From the NCBI RefSeq assembly GCF_963662255.1, contig NC_085056.1:12058123-12122122 (forward strand): a stretch of DNA of 64,000 nt. The letters are read 5' to 3'. The DNA comes from Cinclus cinclus (Eukaryota; Chordata; Aves; Passeriformes; Cinclidae). Both the position numbers and the translations under genes were made by a program. Under the pieces are notes generated by a model that saw only the letters and a list, made by a program, of their open reading frames with translations, was not told where the DNA came from and searched no databases. Shown in pieces: positions 14,459 to 28,274 of this stretch. How positions within the stretch are numbered: the stretch's first letter is position 1; every line of letters starts with the position of its first letter.

Positions 14459-16148
14459 ATGTTAAATAATACTGTCTAGCATAGGAAATGGATGAAGTTG
14501 GATTTCCTAATTTTGGTCATCCAGAGAAAACCAGTCTGTCTTTGAGTAAGCCTTCAAAGGCAAGCTATTTATATCACACCTTAATTTTGGCTCCAAGTGC
14601 CAGCCAACAAGTGAGCACCTATCCATGGGATTCTCCAGCACTTTAGCCCAAGTAACTTTCATGCTTCTACAGCATCTGACATGGAGTTCACCTGCTAGTG
14701 GCTGACCCAGTGTTTAACAGTGATTCACCACTGGAAATAGTCTTTGAAATTCATAAATTCAAGGCAAGCCTGGTTTATGGGAACTGATAATGCTGTATTA
14801 GTTGCTGGAAGTTAATGAGGTCCTGTGTTTGAGTACAACCAGATTAAAATGAAAAACGAACCACATTACATTCTGTTTCGACAATTATTATCAGTTGGTT
14901 GTAATATAAATATGCAAATTTCTCAGCTTGAACTTTAACATCCTCTGTAGAGACCATTCATCTCTTTAAAGTATTAATTTAAGTTGTAAAAGGATCCATA
15001 CATCATTTCATGTCATTTTGAAAACAAATATTAATCAATTTTACACTCTGAATTGCCACTGTGCAAGTGTAATGTCCATTATTTTGGAGCAAGTCAGTGG
15101 CAAGAAATTTACATATTCATTCTTGGCTTAAGAAATCATATGATAATACAAGTACAACACAAGAAATTCAAAAGACTTAAGACCTTATCATCATCTATTC
15201 AATGGCAAAAAGCCTGCCTTTGCATTCTCAATGCATTGGTATGCAGATTAGGAATATGTTTCTCATTCCTATCAGTATAACCTTGAAAGCTGGTGACAGC
15301 TGAAGTGTAGTCATAAGTTTTCTCTTCCAACAGAAAAAAAAAAAAACAGAAAGAAAAAGAGGCAATGAGTGTAAAGGATACAGCAATTTCAAGTTTTATG
15401 ATAAGCTTTTTGATAGTGTATCTGACTACTTAGACTGCACTATGTGGGAATGTAGCTTGAAAGTGTGTTATGTCTAGATTTAGCTAGAATTGTCATTGCA
15501 AGTACATCTCTTCTACTAAACTAAAGTTGATACTTCTGTTATGAGAGTTAAACCTGTCTTTTAATTAGCCAGCACTATAGGAAATAGTTGCAGGTGTTTG
15601 CATGTTAAATATTGTCAAGGACACCAGTTTTGATACCAGCTGTCTCCCAGAGAAAGGAGGTAGTTTCCAGCTGGAAAGCAAACAGTGCCAGGCAAACACT
15701 GTGCTGAAAACCTTGTCCTACTGAAACACAGGAAGCAAAGTCTGCAGTCCAGGTGGTTTGCCTGTTTCCTCTGAGGGAATCATGGCTCCTGAATTCTTGG
15801 TTTGCAGTCAGAATTGAAACAGGCAAGGAGAGAAGACAGGTTAGGTGAAGCGTTCCTAATGCTTTAAGTGTAAGTCCTCACTCAGCAGTGGCTTTTTTCC
15901 ACAGGTTTGTGTGTGTCAGTGATGAAGCAAAAATCCCAGCTGATGCCAACGGGAACGCTGATTCAACTTGAGAAAAGCAAATTGCACTTCTAGATAGAAC
16001 TGGAGACTCCAAAAGACTCCAAGAGCTCCAGGATGACACATCAAGAAAAGAACAGCAGGGCAAGTATCCCCCTCATAATTACCTCATCTTTGCTAATTAT
16101 TCAAAACCAGGTTCTGCGATAATTGGCCTGGCAGAGGTTATACATAAG

Positions 16149-16161
16149 CTCCCTCTAGTGG
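16149..16161 (-). promoter_or_regulatory. CTCF-like core motif
   Basis: CTCCCTCTAGTGG on the plus strand resembles the reverse complement of the CTCF core (CCCCCTGGTGG type) with two tolerated changes. It is flanked by unique, non-repetitive sequence. Single-motif evidence only. Confidence 0.35.
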
Positions 16162-17173
16162 ATTATTAAGCAGGAATTTCTAAAAGCACGTCCTTTCTCT
16201 GACCATTTTCTGTCATTCCATGTGCCCGTGAGACTGCCATAAGCACCGTGCTGTTCCATGGAGCAAGCTGCTCTTGTCTGGCCCTGCTTGCTGCCTCGGG
16301 GAAGTCTGTGAGAAGGTGCTGCCTGTACACCTGCAGTTACAACACAGAGGCAACTGCAGCACTTTTTGGCTGGGCTTGCTGTTCTTCACTCCTCGGCAGG
16401 GTCAGTTTGATTGCTGCTTCAGAATACTGATGTTTCTTAATCATCTGCCTTTGTTTTCTGGTTAAGTGAATGGGTGAATACTTTGCCACGCATCCTCCAT
16501 CAATCCAACACACTGGGAGAGGAGAGTTGAAGCAGGATAAGCACTCTTTCAGAAATTTGTCATTATAGCATAATCATTGATCATTAGCACTCCCCCTGCT
16601 CTTGCAAAGGCTAATTCTATATTCCTGAAAAAAGTACACTTGGTTGCAGTGCTCTGTCTCTCTGCCCCCCTGCGTGTTTACTCAAACCAAAACTACAAAG
16701 GCAATATGCGAGACACTCGTGTTCCGTGTTCCCACAGTTCATGCAGGGCAGAGGAAAATCATAACGAGGACACGTGCAAGTGGCCAGATTAAAATGCAAC
16801 AGTACACCAGATATGTCAACTGGATTTAAGATTATAACAGACATGTAAGCAATTAGGGTATTTGCTAGTTCAAAATACTCACATGAATGAACCCACATTA
16901 TCTTCTGAAAAGCATAATAATATGTAATTGCAGTAACAATTCCTCTTCCATTATGTCTCCTAGACATCAACATTCTATAATATCCTGCACAATTGATTGC
17001 AGGCAAACCCTCAGTAGGAGAAATACTCGCAGATGTGGTAATGTCCCAACACTGTGGCTGCTACCTAATATTAAAGAATTACAGTAGAAATGTTTCAATA
17101 AGAAAGTAGAAGCATTTCAGTTTTTATGTGGCATAGATTGCCACAGACACTGCCAAGCAGCTTTATAGAGTTC

Positions 17174-17219
17174 TAAATCTTCATTCAATGCCCCTTTACA
17201 TCATTTGAATGAAGATTTA
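17174..17219. repeat. 15-bp perfect inverted repeat (hairpin)
   Basis: TAAATCTTCATTCAA at 17174-17188 is exactly complementary to TTGAATGAAGATTTA at 17205-17219, with a 16-nt spacer. It can form a stem-loop in either strand's RNA or act as a palindromic protein site. Confidence 0.75.
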
Positions 17220-20200
17220 AGCCTCAATAAAACTTTCTGAGTGCTTGTGGCCATCTTTGCTGTATAGTAATCAAAGTGGGGTACAAGCAGACGAATGCAC
17301 TGTAGTGCTTCTAATGATCAACACTATATCTAGTGACATTTTCCTTTGTAAGATGCATTGTCTTAAAGGCTGTTTTCATGGATGGTGCAGCAGTGCACAT
17401 GGAAACAGGCATTTATATCCAGTTTTTATGCAATCCTTTAAAAGATTGCTTTGGGGGTTGTGGTGATTTTTGTTGCTTTTTTCCCCCCACGCAATGATTA
17501 TTTGCGCTATAGCTATTTTGAATTAATTTATTATATGGAAGATATTTGGAAAAAAATAATAAAAAATAAATGAAAGCTAATAATTAAAGGGTAACTTTCC
17601 ACAGCACTACAGCTGCATTTCCTTGTTTACTTATCAATCCCCAACTGTAATTAAGATATTGCGGTGCAGGGAGTTGTGGCATTGAATTAGAACCTCAAAT
17701 GAAAATCAGCTTCTAGCTAAGATATTAGCTGGGAAATTCAACACATGCTGGCACATAAGCTCACACACAAGGTATGACTGAGTGGAATTTGAAAGAAACT
17801 TTACTGTGGGAAGATGCCATTGATGGAATACATGTTTTGTTTCAAAATTACAGACAGTCATTCAGGAAAAAACATTGAAAAAGGAACAGCTTGTCAGTGA
17901 ATTGTAGAAAGGATTTGGTGTGAGAATCGTCCTGCAGAGGAAGGTGTGGGACCATTCCATGGATCTGAGCATCCACAAACTTCCAACAAATGGAAAGTAC
18001 AACTTCCCTCTTGAAGTTTAGACTCCCACCACGAAGTGTTTATTTTTCATTATGTTTTACTTTCCATCAAGGTTTTCTGTTAATGATTAAAGTCTCTATT
18101 GCTCCCCTTAAGCAATTGCCTTCAAAGAGGGATCTGTATTAGAAATTTGGTGTAGAACTGTCTCTGTTACGTGCTTTTTCTGGATACTTTGGCAACATCA
18201 TTATTCCTATTGAATAATAGTGAAATGCAAATAGGGATACTGAGAACATAGTGTGGCAACTACTTTCTCTGAAGCATACAGTTGTTTCTGTGTAATCCTT
18301 AAAAGATACAGAATAAAAAATATGAGAAGTATATCTTATTTAGAGTAATTGAAGCTGCCAGCACTTTGTACAAGCAGTACCGGTGTGAAAATCAAGCCCC
18401 AAAATTTTTCTCTCAATTTTAGCAAGAATTTTAAAGAAGAACAAATGTGGATATTGCTCAGCCCATCTCCTCTGGGATGCCAAGCTTCTTTTGGTTCTAA
18501 AAAAGGCAGCAGCTGACCTGCAAGGGGAATGCACTTGTTACCAAGGCACTCAACAATGGGCTTCTCACATGCTCATGATGGAGCTCTTCCAGGTTTTGTA
18601 AAAAGATTTCAGGTTTTACTAAATCAAACGGAGACAAGCTGATTCTTTGGCTTTGTTTTGGAGGAAATTGTCTCATTTCCAGCTCCTTTGTCAAGAGGTG
18701 CAAAACTGGAGGAGCTCCATAGAAGAGAGACCCTCCTCAGGGCACCAGGGTGGGTGCCCCCTTTGGACAATAAGAGGCAGCAGTAGCCCATCCTTGCCCT
18801 TGCTATTTTCTGGCCCAAAAGTTTAACACATTTACCTTAAGCCAAAGTGACTGTTTCAAGTTAAATTGTACTATAGTTTTCAGCACATAAAAGATGCAGG
18901 ATCTGAACCGTAAGGGCAAATGAAGGCCTCATTCTCCAAAACACCGTAACCTTATCAAAAATTGCAGAGTTATCTCAACTTTCACCAGCAGAAAATCAGG
19001 CCTGGGGGCTCAGTCTAGAGATTTGCAGTGGAAGGATCAGAGTAAAACTCAGAAAAAAAGGTATATTTCCCTTTTGGGTTCAAAATGAGAACTGAGTTTA
19101 ACATAATTTCCAAATGATTGATCCCAAGCAGTGGGTTAGGAGGGGGGTGTTTTGAGCAATATTGTCACTTGCTTTCCCTTGTATTTCTTTGTAAATAACA
19201 TATTACCTATATTAAGGTAAACTGAATCTATTAGATAATTACCTAAGGGGATTGTGAAACTGGGGTCTGCATTATAAAGCAAGTGAAGTTATGACAGCTG
19301 TGACCCCAGAGGAATCAAGGCTGAATAAAGACTGTCTCCATTGCCGACAAATGATGATAAAGTGATCCTTTTAGCCAGCAGTCAATGGAACCTGACAAGG
19401 CCAAACCTCCAACTAATGAACAGCCCAACCTTTGCTACCAGGGAGATGTACTGAAAGTTTAATCTCAATAAGCATCAAAATATATTTTGCCAAACATTTT
19501 TAACAAAAGAGTGGCACATATCATTAAATGGCCGTGAAGTTAGATGAGTGAGGAGGAAAATAGGAGCATGGGGGTGTATGTTCTTACTGTATCACAGGTG
19601 CACAAAATTGCCTTGATAGAACAATATCTTATTTTTCTTCTAAAATTGAATTTCAGATGGTACCTACGTCACACAGACCTAATAATACAGAAAGCAATTG
19701 TCTCAATGATTCCTATTAAATCTGTGCATTTCCAGATCCTTATAGAGTAATGTCAGTTACAGAACAATGTCAGGCTGACGGACGCAGCACAGCGTTAAAG
19801 AAAAAAAATCATGCACACAATAGGCCAGCTGCACATTAATAAATATGTAATGTTTGATTAAAAATATGGATCGTATTTTTCCCCCCAATTGCTGACTACC
19901 CCTAAGGCAGAAGATGTGATCTGGCTCCCAGTGATGGGTTTATTTCTTGCTTGCTTTGAAAATACAAACTAAAATGTTTTCCTGTCCCAGCTGTTTCCCA
20001 TTGTTCATGTTTATCAGCTCAAAGGGTGAACGGAGGAATAAAAAATACGCTCGCATTTCAAATGTGCCAGTCAGTCAATCTATTGTTAAAAGAAGAAAGC
20101 CTAATTGTCTGTGCTGGCAAACTTCTTTTTGGTGAATGTCCAGTTTTTAAGAAAAGCTATTCAGCTGTGCCATTTGTTTAATACATGCATAAAAAAGCAC

Positions 20201-23200
20201 ATAAAATCACAAGTTTTCTGTGGGATGGGTTGGGATGGGGGTGGGGAAATCACATTTCTAAGTTATATCCTTGAAACACTCAAGTAGTGGCCTAAGTAGT
20301 AGTCCATGGGTTACTTTTCTGGTTGCTTATTGATCTGAATTAGTGTCTTAAAGGAATTTTCATGGAATAAGAACTAATGTCTTAAAACTGAATCGGCCTT
20401 CTTCTCCAAATCTTACATTTTACTTCTTTAAGGAGCAGCACTTCTTCCAGATTGCGTCACCGATGCAGGGGTGAAAGTCTTCCCCAGTTAAATTCACAAG
20501 AGTTTTATGTTTTAATTTAAGCTACTACTCTTCTTCATTTCTTCAGACCCTCATGCTAACACAAAATGGGAATCAGGAACTACTTTCCTGCATAGGAGAA
20601 TCTTCTGTTTGCCTCCAACTCTTGTGATAATTGCACAGCTCTATCTTGTCTTGGACTTGCTCTCCACCTTGTGTTGGCAGTGCTACTTTTCCAGCTTTCT
20701 AAGCAAGCCCAGTTAATCAGAACTGATACTCATTTTATGCCATGCAAATTAGCAGATATTTAATTCACAGTCTGCTATATTGACCAGGACTCTGTTAGTC
20801 CATCTTTCTGTGGCTAGTGCAGTTTTTCTTTGAAAGCCTTTTGAGGAAAGGGTCATGTTTAGTTCCTCAGTTGTACAACACCAAGTGCAAAACATTCTTA
20901 CAATGAATTTAAAAAGAAATCATTAATAAAACAAATCACATTTTCTAGGGGGTTTTTTTGCTTTTTGATGGGGGTAGAAACAAGTGGCATTATTATCCAG
21001 CAATCACCCCCTTGTGACACTGAGATGTCACTCACAGCAAATTGTACAAATCTTTCCTACATGAGGAGTTCAATAACTCCTCGTGACATCTAAATTACCA
21101 TTCCTGGGTGTCTGGGTTAACACCTCACAGGAATGAATAAGGCAATAAGGTAATTGTTCCAAGTGCTCTGCACATCCAAATATCTGCTTTGGTCATCCTG
21201 GGCTCATATTTGCCTAGAAGCTTGAGAGCCACATACTTCCTAAAATAGGAAACGGGACATGTGGGGATGAGCTACCTCACTAAGGTGAGGACTTGGGGTT
21301 TTTCTAAATCTTCATTTATTTATTAAAAGTTACTGGTACATATGAATATACTTCATACTGGAAAGCACAGTGAGCCCCACCCTCACCTGCCCCCCATGAC
21401 CAATCATTCCAGAAACTTCACTGACTATTAATTCATTGATTTGGCATAATAAAAAATATATAGAATTATTCCAGAGAGGGTAAAACCAAAAGGGAGAATT
21501 ACTAAGGAAAATCAATTGACATGCACATGGAAGGGAAGCAGTCAGGGAGAAATGACATGTGGCTGAATTTTATCAATTTATTTGGAAGACTTTTGTTGTT
21601 GTCTCAAGGACTTCTTAAGTGAAACACCAGGCACAGAGCTCTGGAAGGACAGTGCACCCTGTGACAACAGACATGGGGTGCTGGCTCCTCAGGGGATGGT
21701 TTGGTGAGCAGAGAAGCAAACAGATGGAAAAGGGGGCAAGAGGAGCCTGCAAACTCTCCAGGAGCTCCAGTGCTGGAGCTGCTGTAAACAGATTCAGCCT
21801 CTTTCTGCATGCAAAAATTACAGACAACAGTGTTCTCTTCTGTAAACCATTCATACTGCCACAGCTGGACAACAAGCAACAGGGAACTCGGGGGATACAC
21901 AGGGCAATTTCTTTAAACCCACTATTAAAATCCTGTAGCTCCACTATTAAATTGTAGCAGACTTCTCCATTAAGGATGAAGAAATAATTTTGTTTAAATT
22001 TGATAATCAATGATCTGCTTAGAAGGCTTCAGTTAGCAGATTATGAACTGTTCATCACGTCAAATCTACCAGATCTGGGCAGATTTTGCATTTTTTTTTT
22101 CCCAGAGGAGAAACTGAATTTTAAAAATAGCAGCCTAGATTCCTATGACTCTGAATTGACACTTAGGGCTTGATCCAATCTTTGCTTACTAGGATTTCTC
22201 TGCAGTTGGTACGGTGACAAACCATTAGGAAATTTCTTAAGATCTGGTGAAGCACAAAGCAGTGGCTCTCCTGAAAACATGTGCTTATCATTACATTGAT
22301 TAATTCAAACTGAAATTCTGGGTGTTGCTGTCCTGGGATGTTCCAGCAACAGAGATCCAGGACAGATGTCCATTGTCCTGTGATTTGTGTAATCACTTGC
22401 CCCAGTCAGTGCAGACATAAAACAAGAAGAGGTCCAAGTGGAACAGGGCTCTTCGTGTGTGCTTGGGCCCAGGTCAGAGATGAGCAAATTGCAAATTGTG
22501 ACTCACCTGTCAGTCAACACCACGAATGTGAATGTGCTTTCCCCAGTCCAGCGAGACCTCCTGTTCTGGCACAGGAAATGGCAAGTGTTGGAAATTGCCA
22601 CCTCCTCCAGCACCACTCTGGCACAGGTTCTGCAGGTACAGACATGAGATGGTGCCTACATCGTGGTCACCCAGGAGTTCACTGACCTTCCAAAGCAGAG
22701 AGGAATTTGGTAACAGCTACTGTTTATTTGGTAATTATTAGCTATTTTTAAGAGTTGACTGTTCCAAAGCTGAACCACAGGTACAAGTGCTCCTAGTAGG
22801 AGCACTCCAAGGTAAAAATCCATGCCTGAATAAATGGCACCTTATTTTAGCCAGACCCCAACTGTTTTCCAGTAGGGGAAAAGAATTCTTTTTCAGCTGA
22901 TCCTTCCTAGGTTTAAAAGAATATTTATTCACAATACTTCTTCCTTCAATTTTTTTTAATGTAAAAAGAGGTAATTTTCTCAGTATGAAGCTTTTCTGCA
23001 TTCTTTGTCCTTCGAGAGACAAAATAATTGGAAAAACTTGGCAGAATTAGTAATATTCTTGAACTTGTAATTGTCTAATGTCTTAGTGTTCTAGATGGAA
23101 AATCAATACATTATGATGTGCCCCAAGCCAAATTATTATAATGTTAAAATGATGGTTTGAAACTGTTTGAAATGCTTGTTTGAAATCCTACATATATATA

Positions 23201-26200
23201 TCTAGTGATTCAGAAGCTCATAGCAGAGGGTGGTTGGGTGCTCTATCTCTGGATAAATCTGTCTCTTCCTGGCTCTTTGCTCTTTGTCAGGCAGGCAAAA
23301 ATTTCTGCTGTGACTGATTTTCCTACAGTGGCCCAGAGCTTTTCTGGGCCAAGAAAGAGACAAGAAAGAGACAAGAAAACACCATGCATTGATTAACAGA
23401 CCACATTTATCGTAATTAAAATTATATTTAGTAGTTTCTTCTGTAATATCACCTTCTTTCTTAAACAGTGCTGAGTACAGGATGGGGCATTGGGCCAGAC
23501 AGTTCAGGCACTATTTTATTACCATAACAATTTCCTGAATCTGACAGGCTCTCCATGACAGCATCCATGTACATCCACTGTACAACAATTTTACACAACT
23601 GAAGTTACACTCTGGACCAAAACTTTGAATTGGTTTGTAATGTACTATAAATAAAACTCTGTCACGTCTTTTTAAAATTTAAAATATGAAGTGCAGCATA
23701 GCAGGGGACTTTCAAATGTAATTAGCACTAATGCAGGTCACTTTGAAATCAAGAAATCTGTTTTCTTATGGTTCTGTTTCATCCCTTGTCGGGAAGACAA
23801 ATTCTGAAATTTTTATAGAATGCAGCAAATGAAGCCCATGTCATGCTTTATATCTTTTTCCTACTGCCATCAGGAAGTGCAGCTTTCTTATAGGCTTATG
23901 GACCATCTGTTAGATATGAAACTCACTGAGGGCTAAAAAATCACTGTTTTTCTTGGCTTCTGGGCAGCTTTCCTTGTAGATACCAAGCACTTCTTATAGT
24001 ATCTTGCAGTAAGCAGAACAATTAATTTCCTCAGAAATCATGGCCGTGCACCCAAAGCAACGCCTTTTGACATTCCATAATAGGTGTTATGTATAGTGGC
24101 TGTCAAGAGGTGCTTAGATATGCTGATAATGAGCCATACTTTTAAGGAGTCATAATCAATCATTCTTCATTCAGAAAGCCAGATCCATCAGCCTGTCATC
24201 AAAATGTCATAACCCATTGATCTCAAATTGCAATCAAGGAATCTTGACTCTTATTCAAGGCATTCAGTTATGCCAGTAACATTAGCAAACATTTTATTTT
24301 TTATGATAATTTTATCATTTTAGTGGTATTGTTTAAAACACTGAAGTTAGCGACTAAATCCATTCATCCTTTTCATTATCTCCATTAATAGTTACTACCA
24401 ATTCTAACATAGCTGTTTTAAAACTTCAAATAATTTTAAATCAAATATGGTTTGCGTATGGAAATAAATAAGAAAAAACACCTGTGAGTCAGAAAGACCT
24501 GAGCAGACTGGATTCCCTTCTGGGGGTCATTCTACCTCTGCTCTCATAGTTGGTGATGTCAACACAATCTTTTAAAGAAGTTACTTCCTGTTATCTCAGT
24601 GCTGCCCATCTGTTATTCCTGTATCTCCCGATGACATGTCACCAGTGGTAGTGACAATTTCTTATCCACTGCTGTCAGAAAAAGAATAGCTTAGGAGCTT
24701 GGAAACAAATTTCAAACTAAAAGTTGCTTTGAAGTTTGATCTGCTATTCAGTGAAGCACAGTGTAGAAGAAATAGTAAACATGTCAAGATAAAGGGGGGA
24801 AAAAGGGGAGTGAGAACAGTGGAGCAGGATAGAGATGAGCTGCATTTGCATACATTTCCAATGTGCCTTTCAGGCACAGATACTTAGGAGATGCATAGCC
24901 CTGTTGCCATGTGGGATTTTAATCTGTGGTTTAGGAGCAGGGAACATACATTGTCTGGTTGAAGTAATTGTTGAAAACAGAGACTAATCTTTTTATAAGT
25001 GGGATGTTTTCTGCAATGCAGGATTTTACAGCAAAACTCTTCCAATGCGTGGGAACAGTCAGGACTCTTCCCTTAATGCTAAAAGGATTTGTTCCCATTT
25101 TCACTTAAATTTTACAAATCTAAAATTACTATATGAGTCTAAGAAAAAACAGTAACAGAAGAACACTCTACAGCATGTGATTATTTTCAAACACATTATT
25201 TTGAATAAAACCAAACAACCTCATGGAAAGTTGCATGCTTGATAAACAGTTATTTCCTAGTAGGAAAGCATCCAAATGGAAAATTTTACCTGGTCTAATA
25301 ATTGCAAATTAACTGGGATTGGGTTTGCCAAGTCCTAGGAGCCCACTCTTGGCAGCCAGCTCCCTGCAAGACTCTCCCTCACAGCAGCAAGTTTGTGGAA
25401 TCAAGCCCTTTGTTTGGATCAGTGTTCATCCCTTCAGGCAGAGCTAATTGGCTAATTCAATCACACTGGCTATTTAATTAATAAGGAAGCCTAAAATTCC
25501 ACATGAGTTGAAAGGATGAAGAGCCCAGGAATGACCCTTGATAATAATAAAATATGATTACAATCAAGAACTGCATTATTCAGACTTTGTTATTGACATG
25601 ATAAGCACTGCCATATGCCACGCAAGCTGTGATATGCACCCTACTGCTCAGAGGTGCAGCAAAGCTCTGAGGTGTCACTGCTTGCTGCGTTTCCATGAAA
25701 ATGTGGCTTCAGGTGAAGGACTGAACACTGTGAAAAACAAAACTTCCCGGCAGTAATGAGGGGAAAGCAGCCTGCCCACTTACCTGTGTTCAGGTAGAGC
25801 AGCAGCTCTTGTAAGATTGACTTTTCTGTTTTAGAAAAAACAGGGATCTGAAATGCCAGATGCGTCTTGAGGTCATCAGGGTGCATGGGGAAAAAACCCC
25901 AAAGTGGTATATTATTATGTTTATTAGGAAAACCAGGCTCCATATGGGAAAGTGACAGGCGTTTTTGCAGGATATACTGGGAAAGGGATGGAGAACTACA
26001 TTGAAGAGAAGATTCCCAAAATATACAACTGAAGTTTCTGCTGGAATGAAAAATTTCCACAGAAATTAGGTCCTATTTTCCTATTTCCTACAATGGAAAT
26101 AAGTGTCTGATGATTCCAGTGAAGCAAAATGCAGGGGGTGCCCAAAAGACACTGGGCAGGGAGGAAAGCAACAAGACTACCTCACCTGCAGCACCACTTT

Positions 26201-27185
26201 CCTCCCAAGTCGTTATTTTGTGTGCTGGTTCCTAAAGACAGCCAAGTTCTTGGGAACTAGAATTGGAAAATACAGGTAAGACATGGGCCTATTTTCTGGC
26301 TCCACCTTTCAATCCTTGTGGACCTGGGGCACACAGAATGTTGCAGTGGGTCCAGCTGTCTCCTGTGATTTATCTCTTCAGACTGTGCATTCTTAATTGA
26401 AAGACCACGTCCTCATCTTGGTATAGCATAAAAAGTCCCCAGTCTGATTCTAGTTTTTAAAATTAAAAGTTTTATAAAATCTTCCCCAATCCTTAAAGAG
26501 TTCCAGAGTTTTATTGCTCGTTAAAAGTCTGAATCTGAGGAGCAAAACGCATTTGATTTGTAATGAATGTAACCCTTCAGTAAGATCACAGCTGTAATGT
26601 TACAGAATCAGTCATGTAAAGAACAGTCCCTGGAAGAAAACCTGCTTTCTTTTTTTTTTCTCTTTAACCTCAATAGAGCAGTTCTTTTGTTAATTACAGT
26701 TACTGCACACTGTGATATTGAAGTGCTCTGTTCTCAAACATATTCTTATTTATTTTAGTCCTTTTTTTCCCAGGTAATGAAATGTCAGAACCCTACTTTT
26801 TCTGGTTTTGTAGTATGTTGATCAAAGTGACCTTTGCTTTGCGGCAGACACAAATCAATATAGCGCTCTGCGGTATTTGACAGATAAAGGTGCAACATAT
26901 AATAAATGGCAATCACTGACGAGGAGAGCAAGAAAATACCTGCCAACTTCAGTTCATACCAGCAATTTTCAGACAATGCCACATGTTATGTTCAAAGTAA
27001 AATTCATTCGTCCATCTAATAACAGAGGTGGGGGATATTAAAGGACTCAGTTTTGTTAAAGAAATGTTTCAACTCACAGTAATAATTCAGAGTCCAGTCC
27101 AGGTCTACAGTGGTTGGTTGCAAGTAAAGTTATTACATTTTGAAGACAGGTTAGAAGAGCAATTTTCCTTGCCATAAAGGAAAAG

Positions 27186-27292
27186 ACACACACACGCACA
27201 CAGAGCTTTTGCCCAAGAAATGAAATAGCAATTATATACACCCATACAAGCACAGCCTCTTATTCTTTCTCATGCACAGACACACACACACA
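27186..27292. repeat. Two short (CA)n runs
   Basis: CA runs at 27186-27203 and 27279-27292 with unique sequence between them. Confidence 0.85.
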
Positions 27293-28251
27293 TTGTCTTA
27301 ATATCCTAAAGCAGCTCTCCAGTGCAGTGCTTCACAGCTGAGTGTTTGATTTTCTCGTATTCTTCATAAGCTGCTGATAATTTATACACAAATGGAACCA
27401 ATTTCTATTTAAATGCTTAACTGCAGGTAGTGTCAGCAAAGTTTCTGCCAGAGACCTGAAGTCAAGAAAGCATCTGTATTTTCTTCTCCTCACAGGAAAC
27501 TATTTTTATATTGTGACTGAAAGGCCCTTTTATTTATCTGTTGTTCATAATATATGTAAGTTTACAACTTGCATTTAATGTTTATTTTCATGAGTGCCTT
27601 GCATGAAACTGTTGATACATTTAAAGCAGAAAAAGGCCACTTCACAACATACTTGTGGCTGTTCAGAGCCATTTGATGTGGTTCAATGAAGACATCTAAT
27701 TTATGAAGCCCAAGCGTCGATCATATCCTTGCAAGTGCCGTGTGTGCCTGCTAGTGCATCACACCTTATCTGTGCAAAACCTAAGATTGAGATGCTGTGT
27801 TAACTTTTGATTGATATTGTCAGGATGTGACCGTTTATTAGTACTAATGGTCAAATTCAGCGTTGAAGCTTACAGCTGAGCCTGCAATGTAAAGCCAGCT
27901 GATATTCCAAAAGCAGAGCAGCCTGCAGGAGGGGGATTGCAAACACAGGGTCAGTTCAGGGGGTGACCAGAACACAGCATCTTGTACCAACATGCAGCAT
28001 GGACAAGCCAGTTCCAGGGAGTAAGTAAAGCAACCCCAAACCTTGTGGGACTCTTTCTGATCTGCTCTGGATTATTTTTAATTTAGTGAGCCTTTTGTCA
28101 CACACCCTGGTCTTTTTCAATAGAAATATTATATTAATTACTTATATTCTTCTGTGATAAAAATGAGGATTTCCCTCCTGGTTACTGCTGTGCCATTTTT
28201 TTCACTATTTTCTCACCCTTTCTTTATGAGAATGGAGTTCATCTTTGCCCT

Positions 28252-28274
28252 TCTTTTTTTTTTTTTTTTTTTTT
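28252..28274. repeat. Poly(T) tract
   Basis: Uninterrupted run of about 23 T. No retrocopy body is recognisable beside it. Confidence 0.85.

Larger units (their letters stand above)
9899..17173. other. Intergenic, no gene seen
   Basis: AT-rich unique sequence with the GTTT repeat at 14411, a small 11-bp triplication of GGAACRGGCT near 13405-13432 and the CTCF-like motif at 16149. No coding or RNA gene could be supported. Confidence 0.75.

Noticed and set aside
28252..28274. Poly(T) as the tail of a minus-strand retrocopy
   Set aside because: No gene-like body, target-site duplication or LINE tail beside it; treated as a simple repeat.
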